Assembly (NCBI GenBank): GCA_038049695.1
Contig: CP142456.1
Span: forward strand, 67,173,922-67,237,921
Direction: 5' to 3'
DNA: 64,000 nt
DNA from: Cinnamomum chago
Lineage: Eukaryota; Streptophyta; Magnoliopsida; Laurales; Lauraceae
Shown here in pieces: positions 1-12,713 of this stretch; position 1 is the first letter of the stretch, and each line of letters begins with the position of its first letter. The notes under the pieces were generated by a model. That model was not told the DNA's origin. It was given only the letters and a program-made list of their open reading frames with translations, and made no database searches. The translations under genes and the position numbers were made by a program.

Positions 1-2
1 GT

Positions 3-1520
3 TTATTGGAGGGCACTGAAACTGGAGCTGCTATTCAAGCTGCAGTAAGTGCCGCGCTTGCACCATTTTTGAGAAGAAAAGGAATTCTTCCTTTGGATCC
101 AATCAAAGTAGGCAAGGAAAATGGTTGTGACCTCGTAGTCAATGCTGACATAATGCTGGAGAATTTTGATACTTGTTTGATACCTAGTGACCACTCAGTA
201 ACTGATACAGAAGTAGATCACCAACCTACTGCAAAGCCTTATTTTCGCCTCTGGTTGACTGATGAAAGGGCGTACAGCAGAAGACCCATCGAAAATGATT
301 GCCATATTAGATCGGACGCAATCACCCATGTCTTGTTGGATTGGTCTGACAGAATTCTTGACTTTTATGATGTCAGCTTCCTTGAGGATCTGCCTGAGGT
401 TTTCAAGTCTGAATTTACTGTAAAGAAAACTAGGCAGGAAGCAATCTCCTTATTTTCATGCCTAGAAGCATTCTTGAAGGAGGAACCTCTTGGACCGGAT
501 GACATGTGGTTAGTAGCATGCCATCAAAACTGCAATTTAATTTTCAGAATCCAGTTCATTCTTTTACTCTTAAATTATTCTTCATACTCCTGTTTGGTAA
601 ATGTAGGTACTGTCCTACCTGTAAGGAACACAGACAAGCAACTAAGAAACTTGACTTGTGGAGGTTGCCTGACATTCTAGTAGTTCATTTGAAGCGATTT
701 TCTTATAGCCGATATCTGAAAAACAAACTTGACACCTTTGTTGACTTCCAACTCAGCAACCTTGATTTAAGTCAGTATGTGATGCACAAGGATGCCACTC
801 AATCTCACGTGTATGAACTCTATGCAGTGAGCAACCATTATGGTGGCCTAGGTGGTGGTCATTACTCTGCATATGCGAAGGTAAAGAGCCATAATCAGAA
901 TTCTTAGGTGTCGTTTAACAAGTCTACTTTTTGGGTCTAGTCGACTTAAAACTTATTCAAAAATATGTTTTGCGTGCTTTGGACCATTCGGCTCTCTTTT
1001 AAAAAGTAACAAAAGGTTACTTTCTCAAATAGACATGAATATTAAAAGCAATCAGACACCTTTTGCCTTTTATTTGTCAATTTTGCCCATATAACTTTTA
1101 TAATATGATAAGTTTGCATGTAATACTGTTCCTATGAAATGTTTGCTTGTGCTATTTTTACTATATAACAACTTTACCCATATGACTTAAATGTATGAGA
1201 AGTTTGTTTTTTTTCTAATTGAGGCATACCAAACAGTCTATTTGTAAAAAAAAAAAAAAAAGTCTAATTGAAATAGTTGTAATTGAATAAGCTCGTAGTC
1301 ACTCTTAGAGCGTCATTGTACTAACTATTTGGTTTCTCTAATGCACAAACAGTTGATCAAAGAGAGCAGATGGTATCATTTTGATGACAGTCATGTTTCT
1401 TCAGTCACTGAGGATTCGATCAAGACCTCAGCGGCTTATGTGTTGTTCTACCGACGAGTTGAAGTTGAAGCTCCAATGGGTATGGGAGGTTTTTCGGGTG
1501 CTGATTCTCCACCGTGTTGA
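3..1520 (+). CDS. Ubiquitin-specific protease (UBP), C-terminal half, copy 1
   Basis: Spliced model 3-508, 607-880, 1353-1520; the gene enters from outside the window. The three pieces total 948 nt, exactly 316 codons with the stop, so the frame is open. Introns 509-606 and 881-1352 are GT-AG. The protein is the C-terminal half of a plant C19 deubiquitinase of the UBP5/8/9/10/11 type: a paired-Cys segment (GPDDMW joined to [19 protein letters not shown]), [20 protein letters not shown], the His box ([10 protein letters not shown]) with the catalytic His, and WYHFDDSHV with the likely third active-site residue. The Cys box would lie upstream, outside the window. The stretch coded at about 265-335 ([13 protein letters not shown]) reads as frame-shifted relative to copy 2, which has DEKGRSAEVPLKM, but frame is regained at VLLDWSD. 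Function (removing ubiquitin from substrates) is inferred from family. It may be a living gene or a young pseudogene. Confidence 0.8.
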
Positions 1521-2390
1521 GGGGTCAGAAGTTTTGCATTTTGGTAGTGCTATTCAGTTACAGAGAGTTTGCTTCCCTGCACTTTCCTGCAGAATATGCC
1601 ATTATCATAGTAATGGTGGCAATGGTTTTGACTGCACAAGTGATATACGTACCATAAGAAATGGATGTGAGGCTCATACCAAAGAATGAATACTATTGTC
1701 TTTTTTGGGGGGTGAGTATAGTAGTCACATGGGGGCACCCAATTTGGTTGCTGTCCTCTTTTTTACTCCTTTCCTTTGGGATTTTCTTTTGATTCTCTCC
1801 ATCGTTTTGTTGGGGCATCACAAATTTGAAATGGTAGTAATTAGTGCGTCAGTACTCTTTTTTATTTTCTCATTTTGTTTTGGTTGTAGAAGCAGTCATT
1901 GATTTTTCTCCCCGCTCTGATCCTAGGTGTTCTGTTTGATTTCCAAGGGAGGCCTTCTGCAACTGCTGTCTCATTCCAGGTAATCCTGCGTAATTAATTG
2001 CATTGTGGATAACTAAAGTCTTCTGCATTTTTGGACGTGTTGAAACATTATACCTCAATTTTGTGTGGCATGCATTGTTTTACAGTCATTGCCGGCCGGA
2101 GGAGTGGATTTGGAGTGGTGGAGTTTTCGACCTGGTTGGTAGATTGGGTATCAAGAAGTCGTGCATATTTGCAATCAGATCAGAGTGGGTGCTGCCTGGA
2201 GGGGATTGTTTTGCCATCTATTCGATCTTGAGGAGTCAGTTTAAAAATTAACTAGACTTCATGGATGTCGATATTGGTATAAAATGGTAGTTTGACATTT
2301 GTAGAGACTATTTTATGCAAAGCTTGACCTCCGACAGCATATCCTCAGTGGTAGTTTAAATGTCAGCTGAAAAATCCAACTGATTGGATG
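1521..2390 (+). other. 3' flank/UTR of UBP copy 1
   Basis: No coding region seen. The stretch matches copy 2 at 41743-43420 apart from an 817-bp solo LTR in copy 2. Splice-like AG/GT contexts near 1979 and 2088 hint at transcribed 3' sequence, but nothing proves it. Confidence 0.4.
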
Positions 2391-2398
2391 GTTCTAAC

Positions 2399-2530
2399 TA
2401 GGGGAGTAAAGTGGGCCGGCATGGCTTAGGTCGTGTTGTGCTGGGCCATGCCGGTCACATGCCTCTTCTACATTTTTTTAATATAAATTAAAAGAGACTT
2501 CAGTTTTTTTGTGCCCAATTTACTCCTCTA
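2399..2530. mobile_element. hAT-type MITE, 132 bp (copy 1)
   Basis: Inverted ends TAGGGGAGTAAA and TTTACTCCTCTA. The 8-bp direct repeat GTTCTAAC lies at 2391-2398 and 2531-2538. TIR start and 8-bp duplication fit the hAT superfamily. The same insertion is at 43429-43559, so it predates the segmental duplication. Confidence 0.8.
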
Positions 2531-2538
2531 GTTCTAAC

Positions 2539-4766
2539 TACAGTTTTCATCTATTGAATTTGGTGGTCTCACTACCTATTGTTTGGTGGTTCTCTCTCCC
2601 AATTTTATGTTGCTATTAATTGCTGGGTGGTTGTCTCCCCCAAATCTGGTACCGTTTTATTTTACCCCTCTTTTTTTCATGAACCTTCACTTCAATTCAC
2701 TTTTGCAAGTGAATTACCCAAACAGGTCTTAAAGAAAATTTAAGTAGACCCCTTGAACTTCATCCTCGGTCTTGTTTGTAGTGGGGGCTGTCTTAAACGA
2801 ACATGTTAATCAGGAGGGTGAACCAATTGAGTGAATGGTTGTATCTGAATAGGTTCAATTCAACTGCCCCATTTGATTGCGTTTGCCCATGAGACATATA
2901 AACCAAACCAAATCAAGCGTTTTCCCACTAAGTGGGGTCGGCTTTTATATAGATTTGACGACGTCAATCAAATCTGTTTAGGACCATGAGACATATAAAG
3001 GATAAAAAATGTCCTGAAATATATTTTACCATGCCAAAACCATAGTTTCTTGAAGATTTTCTGATGTACAAATGAATTTATGAAATTTAAGAGGTTACTC
3101 TATTTAATGGATAAAAGGTATTGAAGGCGCTGATGTGATTTCTTATGATTGCCTCTTGCCTCTTGCCTCTTTGCAAATTTATTTTGGGTTTGGGAAGGAG
3201 GTTTGTGCTATAATTGCAGTGATCTTTCGTTTTTTTTTCCCCTTGTCCTTTTGGATTAAAAGAACTCCTGCAAGTGATCTTTTGGCATTTAATAAAAAAT
3301 ACTTAAATAATTCAGCTATTCTTTTTTCAAATGCAATGGTCTGGCCCTTCACCCCCTTCACATTGATGGGGAAATCGGAGATTCTTAAGAGTGTTATGGT
3401 CAGTTGAAAGAACTACAGACCGAGTGCAAAAAATCTGAAGGACACTATGATATGCAAAAAAAAAATTGATCATGGACGACTGGATACCAAATCTTCATTT
3501 CATTACAGGGACTCATTTCAATAGAGAGAAGGCAATGATTTAATATTGGGTGTCTAGATCTGAAATGATCTAGCAACAAAGTTTTTATGCATGAAGATCC
3601 CAATCCGGAAGAAAAATCTAGCCTGTTGTGGCCTGCCAGATGAGTTCACACACGACTTTTCTTGATGCTTTGTTGACCACCCCCAGTGGAAGATGCCTCA
3701 CCTGCAATTGCAAACCAGGCCTCTTTTTTTTCTAGTTTCATCCTCTCTTGATGAAAGTACTGTTGATTTGTATCAGAAATTTCATTCAGAGGAAACTATC
3801 CTGTTTGATGTCTACATATATATCAATTTGAATTACTTCTTAGAATGTTGTCAGGAAAATGTGAAAATAATACTTAAGCAAGAAACAAAAATGCTATTCA
3901 AAATAAACTCTTCCTTGTTTTTTATTTTTGATTTTTGATTGTTTTTTGCTGATATTCTGATGATTTTGTTTTGGTATTTTTAAATTTTGGAAATATTGGC
4001 CCGGCCCTTTGAATAATCAAGCCAGTAAACTATGCTCAGGTACAGACCAGGAGCCTAAAAATCCAAGCCCAATCCAGGCTGTGAATGGGTTGGACTTCGG
4101 TTAGGCCCTTGTGCACTCCTAGTAAGAGGATGTGACTCGCCCTTATGGTTCTTTTTCTGCCTTCTAGAAGATAGACCCTACAACAAATTGGTTGGCTCAT
4201 GATCTCATGTGGGTGACCAAGCCAAGTTAACCTTGGTCAATTTTTTATCCTTTGTGAAACGGTGTGCTTTTTTTTTTTTTTTTTTTTTTTAAAGGATTTG
4301 AGTATTCCTCGCTACCCGTTATAACAAGGATTCTTGCTGAACATTTATATAACTATGAATTTTACATCGATATTGGTGTGTATCAATACATATATAGTTG
4401 AAAAGAATTCGTTTGGATTCACACTAGTGACGATCTTCAAATCTTTTGGGAGGAGGTCGGACTTGAAAATTCTCACAATTGAGGATTTGTATTTATCCAA
4501 ATCTTTGGGGATTTTCCATTGCAAAACGTGGGAAATCTTTTTCCCAAGGATTCGGTCACCGAACTTGACATTAAGATATAAGAGTAATCGTTCAAACCTG
4601 GTTTATTATTGATCAAACTTTTTGACTTTAGATTATAATTTTTTTTGTACGTTGGGACTTCCATGGGCGTTCCTTTGCATGTCAACATGTCATGATAGCA
4701 TTCTTATAAAACATGGCTCCCTGCAGGCTGCTATCAGAGACCTGGCTAGTCTTGAGTCAAGTTGAA
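2539..4766. other. Non-coding duplicated DNA
   Basis: No gene supported. It is collinear with 43568-45770. It holds a motif at 2925-2990 (CCCACTAAGTGGGGTCGGCT) resembling the 3' tail of plant RTE LINEs and a poly-T run at about 4269-4291. Copy 2 has a (TA)n expansion at 44848-44876 where copy 1 has a short TA stretch. Confidence 0.5.
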
Positions 4767-4769
4767 AGT

Positions 4770-4809
<40 letters not shown>

Positions 4810-4986
4810 GAAAGTTTCAAGTGCATCTATCCCTCACCATAGGGTGAGAGACACTTCCCATTTTTGCACATGAAGACAAGGAAGTGTACCTCACCCTATG
4901 TACTTGAAAAGTAACTTTTGTACTTGAAAATGCCCAATTATAGAAGTGTCCCTCATCCTATGATGAGGGATGGGTGCACTTGAAAC

Positions 4987-5040
<54 letters not shown>

Positions 5041-5470
5041 AGAGCTCACACAGGCTGCAGCTAAGCTTATTACAAGCTGGAGTCTGTGAGGCCCAGGTGA
5101 GGCCCAAACAGTGGTTATGAGGCTTCAGCTTGTAATAAGTTGGGCTGCAGCTTGTGTGAGCTCTCCTCATATATATATATATATAGAGCAAGGCTCTTCT
5201 AAGCTCAAGTTTAAGATAAAATTTCATAAGCCCATGCTTGTGGGGCTCACATTTGGTTCATCCAAATGGACCAAACACATGACCCCCTTAAATTCCACAT
5301 GTCCACCAACTTTTGGTTAGATCCAAATTTACTGGACCGTTGGATTAACTATATATCGATCCGAATGGACTATTGACCATTAACTTTTGGGCCAATATGA
5401 AGATGATAGAGATCATGGTTGGGGCTAATTTTTTGCAGGGAGGAGGATTCCAAGGAGTCCTTGAAATTCC

Positions 5471-5520
<50 letters not shown>

Positions 5521-5640
5521 GGCTAGCTCTCCTAAGCTCAAGCTTTAGATAAGGTAAGTTCAAGTGTGTGGTGGGGCCCACTTGAGGACCCTCATGATGA
5601 TGGGAATGAGGGGAATTTCAAGGACTCCTTGAGATCCTCC
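4767..5640. mobile_element. MITE cluster in (TA)n arrays, copy 1
   Basis: Several small inverted-repeat elements sit between long (TA)n tracts (about 4771-4807, 4992-5038, 5169-5186, 5473-5518). M1, 4808-4991, has about 40-bp inverted ends around GTTTCAAGTGCA and CCCTCACCATAGGGTGAG. M2, 5039-5169, has inverted ends starting GGAGAGCTCACACA and almost its whole length can fold into a hairpin. A third composite, 5185-5640, has two direct copies of TCCTAAGCTCAAG-type ends (5196, 5529) and an inverted pair (5437-5472 and 5603-5637). The TA flanks suggest TA-targeting elements (Tc1/mariner or PIF-type) landing in or creating TA microsatellites. Superfamily is inference. Copy 2 carries only an M1 relative here. 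Confidence 0.65.
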
Positions 5641-6489
5641 TCCCTGTTGAGTGCCTCATCTCCAAATTGAGTGCCTCAGAAATGCACTGATGAGAACAAT
5701 TCTAACCGTTCTGTATACAGCCTGCACATGAATGTGTAGCTGTTAACGGGGGGCCAAGAACATTAGACAATGAGGGGTTCACATCTACCATGTAAAAGAA
5801 AGGGGATAAAAAGAAAAGCACATGGATGGACAGAGTCTTCCATAAGTTTTTCTAGTTCACACTTCAGAGAGGAATTCTCATGTCTAGAAAATTGTTTTCT
5901 ATGGAAACCCATTTGACTTGGAATCCTTCCCTTTGAAGCATCACCATAATCTTATTCTATCAGTTTGAAGTGTTAATTTAAGGGGTTCTATAATTTTGGA
6001 AGCCTGGTCAGTGTAGAGGATAGAACTGAATAAATAATATTCTGTTTTTAGCAAAAGTCTTATTGACTACGCAAGTTGAATAGGAAAAGTTTCTTATTGA
6101 CTCATGAGGCATTAGTAGCTAGAACATTATTAATGAGAGAGAATATTAGTAGCTAGAACACAAAATAAACAATAAGAGGAAAAAAAGAAAAAGAGGTATG
6201 AGAGCATTATTGGTTTTTAATTTTCGATGGACATATTGTGGTTTGTGAACAATATCTAAATTTCTTTTTATGACAAAGATTGGTTGTTTGATTTTCTGCT
6301 GAAAATGGAAGGTTAAGAATTGAATGGTGAAAATGGGATTGTTTATTTGAATAGAATTGAATATATTGAAGTGAAGGATAAAAGGTAGCATCGTAGATGG
6401 GACCTCTTGACTTTTCTAATATTTGAATTACTTTGGGTGACTGTAGAGTATTCATTTCTCATTTCTGCTTATGTTTGGTTCATTTTCTA
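5641..6489. other. Non-coding duplicated DNA
   Basis: Collinear with 46460-47296, with small indels. No gene seen; homology between the block copies stops in CATTTTCTACTA at 6481-6492. Confidence 0.5.
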
Positions 6490-7884
6490 CTAGAAAGCGA
6501 TGCCTGTGCCAAGCAACCAACAACATTTGCAATACAGAATTTGTAGATAGAGATATGGAATCTTTTAGAGTATACTTCTGGTACAATGCAGTTGATAAGT
6601 AAATCGATAATATCTCACACTTAAAGAGACAAACATTAGGAAATATTTATTTGTAAAGTAATTGTACACACTGCCCTACAGCCTATCCTTATCCCATACA
6701 TGTGCTCATTTCATTGTCTATCGTTATAAGACAAAACACCTAAAAATGGAAACTTTTTTCTAATCCATGAATTTCTAAATCTATATTAATTGAAATAATG
6801 GGGGGAGAAGAAAAGCTGGATATGACCACAGAGTTTATAAAATCTTGGTATTGGACACAGTGGCATGACAAAAATTCCAAAGAAGTCCTTAAACAACTTA
6901 ACCATAAGATGCCAATGTGAGATAAGTTATTTACAACATTTATACAAAAATTTGTTAAGAGAATTTAAAGAACCCAATGGAAGTAAAATAAATAATTAAC
7001 TCATAATGATAAGCATTAAAAAAATAAAAAAAAAAATACAACAGAAAAATGAGAATTCACATAAAATCCCATGATAAAAAGTGATTTAAAAGAAAAAAAA
7101 TTTGAAGGAGAACCGAATTCCCAAATGTTGAAATAAAAAGGGGGATGAAAAAAAACTCATAATCTATGAAAACCAAACAAATACAAACCATAAAAAATAT
7201 TGTGAATCTATAGAAATTTTAAAGTGTTGATTCTTTTGTATAAATCATATTAAAATGACATAATTAAAATTGCTCAAATAAAATATTATGAACTCAAAAG
7301 TAAATGAATTAAAAAAAGGTTTACCTAGCTCTCAAATTGAAATGTTTAATAATTGCACCAATTGTCTCAAGATGCTCATATTTTAAAATGGGTTGAACAT
7401 TGACCTAAACCAAGCATGCAAATGAGACACGAGACGGTACTAAAAAGAGACAAAAAAACAAATATATATTTAAACTTGCTCTAAAAAAACTACAACAAAC
7501 TTAAAAGTAAATGAATTGAAAAACTAAAAGTTCTCTGGTTGACATAGAGAAATAGAATTATATTGGATAAAGTAGAAAATGATGATAATAAGAATGAGCT
7601 TAATTCTTTATTTAGATATTCCAACATTATTGGAGATTCCTTTTACCATTAGTTCCGCATTTTTAAAAAAAAAGTGTACAATCAAAATCAATAGATAAAA
7701 AAGAAACCAGATGACCCAGAACCAAGAGTGGATTAGATAAAAAAAGACTAAGCATTAAATAAACCAAATAACCCAGAAATCAGCATTTCACATTCTAAAA
7801 AGAAAAAAGAAAAAAAAATCATATATTCAAAACAAATAAAAATACTTGAGATTCCTTAGATTAGTGGCACTTAAACACTGAGAC

Positions 7885-8519
7885 TAGGTTGTCAAAATGT
7901 TACACGACCTGTAAATATGACACGAACCCACACGATATTAATGAGTTTGGGTGACCCCTTAATGGGTTCAGGTCGTTAATGGGTCAGACCCGTTAACCCG
8001 TTAAATTAATGGGTCGTTAACGAATAAACTCAGTAACCCATTACAACCTCATACAACTCGCCAAAAAGCCATGCTGCCAAGTGTGCATCACATTACCATG
8101 CAAAAATTCAACGTGTGGGTGACGTAACTTTTGTTCAGTGGAAGATGCACTTAATCGGAAGAGATATAACAGTTACTTAGAAAATGGGCCTAGCTTCAAA
8201 ACATGAAGTATGGCTCCATGATTTAGAAAAGAGATACTACAGTTACTTAGAAGATGTACTTATTTAAATTATAACAAGGTTTGACCGTATGAGGGGTCTT
8301 CTGGTAAATTTACAGAGGATAAAGTGATTAATGAATATTTTTCTCAAAATTAACGGGTTAACGGGTCGTGTCGTATGACCTGTTAAATAAACGAATTGGG
8401 TTCGTGTTTGGTTTTTTGACCCGTTTTCTTAATGGGTTGTGTTCGGGTTGAGGTGATTTAACCCGAATTCGTTTGACCCGCAACCCAAATTCGTTAACAC
8501 GACCCAATTGACAGTCCTA
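7885..8519. mobile_element. Non-autonomous hAT element in unit A, 635 bp
   Basis: Ends TAGGTTGTCAAAATG and TTGACAGTCCTA are inverted. Flanks ACTGAGAC (7877-7884) and ACTAGGAC (8520-8527) are a slightly decayed 8-bp duplication. The interior is rich in short inverted GGGTCGTTAACGGGT-type words. Unit B has the empty site near 11190. No coding frame. Confidence 0.75.
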
Positions 8520-9321
8520 ACTAGGACCCATTAACACTCAAATGCTATTGCTTTGATAGAAATAGGATGCGATTGAGAGTTTCTTAATAGACAAAAAGCA
8601 TGATGGAGAGTAAAAAAAAAAACATGATTTAAAAAACTCCAGTATTTTGTTTTTTTTTATTAGAGAAACAATTTGACTGTGGAAATAACGCAGAATGAGG
8701 TGAAAATTTGATGTATCCCATAAATAGCAAGGATGTTTGTCTTAATGATTTTGATTTTTAATAGATGGGGTTTATCGTAGTGTTCCACTCCATTTACATC
8801 GCGATTTATAAAAGTTAAAGCCACACACAGAAAAAAGAAAAAAAACCAGACTCCACCCTTTCTCCCTCGGTAAGCGTGCATGGTAGCACATTAGTTACAT
8901 GGAAGGTTTCCCGCCTCCTTTTTAGCTCCACGCTGTTATCCCGAATTTTTCTTTTTTCAATAATATTATCATTTTCTTATTAATTATGAAACTTAATATT
9001 TTTGTTGATCAGTTCCATATATTATATACTCATTTGAGTTAAGTTTTATTGTAAAATGGTTGTCATAGAAAATTAATGACTATATAGGAAATCATATAAA
9101 ATAGTTATATCAAAAGTTTGATCACCTATGCTTAAAGTACAATGCAAAAGTATGAAAATAATAACAACAGTATTTATAGGGGTTAATATTATTAAAATAT
9201 AGTTATTTTTATAAATACCTCATAGATAAATTCCAACTCCCTGTCAATATTCCAAAGTGGGGCTGGGTCCCTTCCTCATTAACTAATTTTAAGTTTTTGT
9301 TGAGAAGTATTAATAAAAAGA

Positions 9322-9385
9322 TGTTTTGTGGTGTGGTAGGATCGCTCCTTTGAAATCCATATTGTCCTTAATTTGAGTCTTGGTA
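9322..9385 (+). repeat. tRNA-like relic inside the Helitron-like repeat
   Basis: GTGGTGTAGTGGTAG (clearest in unit C at about 23030) resembles a pol III A box. GAGTTCGAGTCTC (clearest in unit B at about 12119) resembles a B box. The pair recurs in units A, B (12068-12140), C (23020-23085) and D (47972-48040). It is too decayed to be a tRNA gene and is best read as an old tRNA-derived SINE or tRNA relic carried by the repeat. Confidence 0.4.
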
Positions 9386-9600
9386 CATACTATGATTAAT
9401 TTTTACCAAGTCATTAAAAATACGTGGGTCGGGTTGGGTCTAAAAAGTGTGCTTTATCTCTGGCCCGACCTAATTTACCCCGACCCGACCCATTTGCTAG
9501 GGTCAAACTAAATTAAATTGGTAAATTGAACGAGTCAAAATCAATTGGAGCGAATTGGATCTTATTTCAATTCGAAACCACTTCGCTTCATATATAATAA

Positions 9601-12600
9601 CTAGAAAAACATTCCCATGCTTAGCACGGGCAATATATTTATATTATAAATTTAAAAAAAAAATTATGATAAGTTTATTTTAAATTAAATGCAAAACGTT
9701 TTAGTCTAAGAGAGAGGGAAAAGAAGAAAAAAGAAGTTCATAAGAATTCAATACCGAATACCATATAATTAAAAAAAAACACACACACACAAGCCCATGA
9801 AAGTTGAAGATTAATGATAAAGAAAACTAAAAAACAAAATCAAAACAAACAAACAATATAAACTATAAATAAAATCCAATGAGATTTGAAAGACACATAG
9901 AAATAAAACATAAAAATGAAAATCCAGAATCAACTTAATAATATAAGTCATTTAAAAGAATCAAACACTCATGAGAAAAAAAATAAAAAATTGGAGCACG
10001 GAAGGGCAAAGACAAAAGAACCCACAAATTCTTGAAAGACCATCATAAAAAATAAATTAAAAAAATTAAAAACCCATCACAAGTGTGAAATTATAATATA
10101 GGAAATATAAAATAAAATGAAATAAATTTTATTAAAAAGGCTATAAAAATTATATATAAACAAAGATTCATAAACAATACAATGATAAAAGAAATTTAGA
10201 AGAACCAAACCAACTTATGATAATCTAATACTAAAAAATGGAAATCTAAAGCCACAAAAGAAATAAGAAAAATCAATAAAAATATTTCACAAAGAGAACT
10301 TAAAGAACCCAATTATGGAAGTAAAATAAATAATTCACTCATAATGATAAGCATTAAAAAGATTTAAAAAATAGAACAGGAAAATGAAAATTAACAGAAA
10401 ATCTCATGATAAAAAGTTATTCAAAAGAAAAAAAAAACCAAGAAGAACCAATAACCAAAAGTTGAAACAAAAAAGAGGAAAAAAAGAAACTCGCAATCTA
10501 TGAAAACCATACGAATACAAACCATAAAAATATTGCAAATCTATAGAAATTTTAAAATGATGATTCTTTTGTATAAATCATATTAAAATGACATAACGAA
10601 AATTTCTCAAATAAAATATGATGAACTCAAAAGTAAATGAATTAAAAAAGGTTTACCTCTCAAATTGAAATGTTTAATAATTGCACCAATTGTCTTAAGG
10701 TGCTCACATCTTAAAATGAGTTGAACACTGATAAAAAATAAGCATGCAAATGAGATATGAGACGGTACTAAAAAGAAACACAAAGAAAATAAAAAAATTA
10801 TTAAAGTTGCTCTAAACAAATACAATGAACTTAAAAGTAAATGAATGGAAAAAATGTAAGTTCTCTTGTTGACGTAGAGAAATAGAATTATACTGGAGAA
10901 AGTATAAAATGATGATAATAAGAATGAGCTTAACTCTTTACTTAGATGGACCAATATTATTGGAGATTCCTTTTACCATTAGGTCTGCATTCTTAAAAAG
11001 GGTGTACAATCAAAATCAATAGATAAAAAGAAAAGCATATAACCCAGAACTGAGTGGATTAAATAAAAAAGACTAAGGATTAAATAAACCAGACAACCCA
11101 GAAATCAGCATTTCACATTCTAAAAAAAAAAAATTCATATAATCAGAAGAAACAAAAATACTTGAAATTCCTTAGATTAGTGGCACTTATAGACACCGGG
11201 ACCCATTAACACTCAAATGCTATTGCTTGATAGAAATAGAATGATATTGAGAGTTTCTTAATAGACAAAAGGCATGATGGAGAGTCTGAATCACAACAAA
11301 AAAAAAAAAAAACTTTATTTGGAAAACTCCCGTATTTTGTATTTTTTTATCAGGGAATAAATTTGACCGTGGAAATAACCCAGAATGAGGTGAGAATTTG
11401 TGGTATCCCATAAATAGCAAGGATGTTTGCCCTAATGATTGCGATTTTTAATAGATGGGGTATGTCGTATCCCATAAATAGCAAGGATGTTTGCCTTAAT
11501 GATTGCCTTAATGATTGCCTCTCCTTAATGATTGCATCTCCATTTACATCACGATTTATAAAATTTAAAGCCACACACACAAAAAAGAAAAAAAATCAGA
11601 CTCGCCTTTTCTCCCTTGGCAAGCGTGCATTGTAGCACATCAGTTACATAGAAAGTTTCCCACCTCCTCTTTAGCTCCATACTGTTGTTGCAAGTTTTTC
11701 TTTTTTCAATAATATTTTCATTTTCTTATTAACTATGAAATTTATTATTTTTGTTAATTAATTCATATATTATATATTCATTTGAGTTTAGTTTTATTGT
11801 AAAATGGTTGTCATAGAAAATTAATGACTATATAGGAAATCATATAAAATAGTTATTTCAAAAGTTTGATCATCTATGCTTAAAGTACAATGCATAAGTA
11901 TGAAAATAATAACAACAGTATTTATAGGGGTCAATATTCTAAAAATATAGTTATTTTTATAAATACCTCGTTAATAAATTCCAACTCACAGTCAATATTC
12001 CAAAGTGGGGGCGCCGGTCCCTTTCTCGTTAACTAATTTTAAGTTTTTGTTGATAACTATTAGCAAAAAAGTGTTTTGTGGTGTAATGGTAGGGTTGTTC
12101 CTTTGAAATCCATATTGTCTTGAGTTCGAGTCTCAGCACAGGTTGGGTCTAAAAAGTGTGCTTCATTTCTAACCTGACCTAAATTACCCCGATCCGACCC
12201 GTTTGCTAGGGTCAAACTAAATTAAATTGGTCAAAATCAATTGTAAGTGATTTCAAATTGAAATCACTTCGCTTCATATATAATAATTGAAGGAGAAATT
12301 AATTGATGATCATTTTTGGGTAAATAACAAGCCTCCAAGCCCAAGCTCTATATATTTTGTCCTTTTTTTGTTTCCCCCTTTTGCTTGATATTAATTTAAT
12401 CCTTATCTACAAAACATAAATTGTGAAAAAAAGAAAGTAATTTGAATAAAAATTATAAAATATGACTAAAAACATATCATTTTAGAATAATATTCAAGAT
12501 AACACATAAACATCATATTCTTTTTATTTTTATTTTTTCACATTATAAAGGGAATGCACTCATTATCCAAGTTCTTTTATTTTCCAAGTAAATTCAAGGT

Positions 12601-12713
12601 ACGGAGAGAGCGCAATATCTTCCACAGGTTGGGCTTCAACCTATGAGTACCCACACATGCACAGAGGGAGAACCTACACATGGGGAGTGAGTAGGCTCAC
12701 ATGCGAGATCGGG
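9601..12713 (-). mobile_element. Helitron-like repeat unit B
   Basis: The left end, read on the minus strand, is a textbook-looking Helitron 3' terminus: stem CCCGTGC, loop TAA, stem GCATGGG (one G-T pair), a 9-nt spacer, then CTAG followed by T. It abuts unit A at 9600/9601. It lacks the 640-bp hAT insert present in A and C. Similarity to unit C continues past the presumed element end (12296) through 12713, so B plus about 420 bp of flank appears to be a duplicated copy of the C region. No transposase-like frame. Confidence 0.55.

Larger units (their letters stand above)
6490..9600 (-). mobile_element. Helitron-like repeat unit A
   Basis: Left end is CTAG preceded by A, followed by GATGCCTGTGCCAAGC, a decayed version of the hairpin seen cleanly at 9601. 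The body (6960-9600) repeats in units B (10290-12296), C (19570-23304) and partly D (47546-48640), all in the same orientation. No Rep/helicase frame is visible, so it is non-autonomous. The unit ends at CTTCATATATAATA (9586-9599) and abuts unit B directly, head to tail. It carries a 635-bp hAT insertion. Helitron assignment rests on the terminal hairpin and CTAG/A-T context; the 5' end is not firmly placed. Confidence 0.5.

Noticed and set aside
4958-5581. Frames with runs of YIYIYI
   Set aside because: Translated (TA)n microsatellite.
10607-10954. 115-codon minus-strand hydrophobic frame
   Set aside because: In AT-rich Helitron-like unit B; broken in units A and C, no domain.
12068-12140. 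tRNA gene
   Set aside because: Boxes are degenerate and no cloverleaf can be drawn; treated as a relic.
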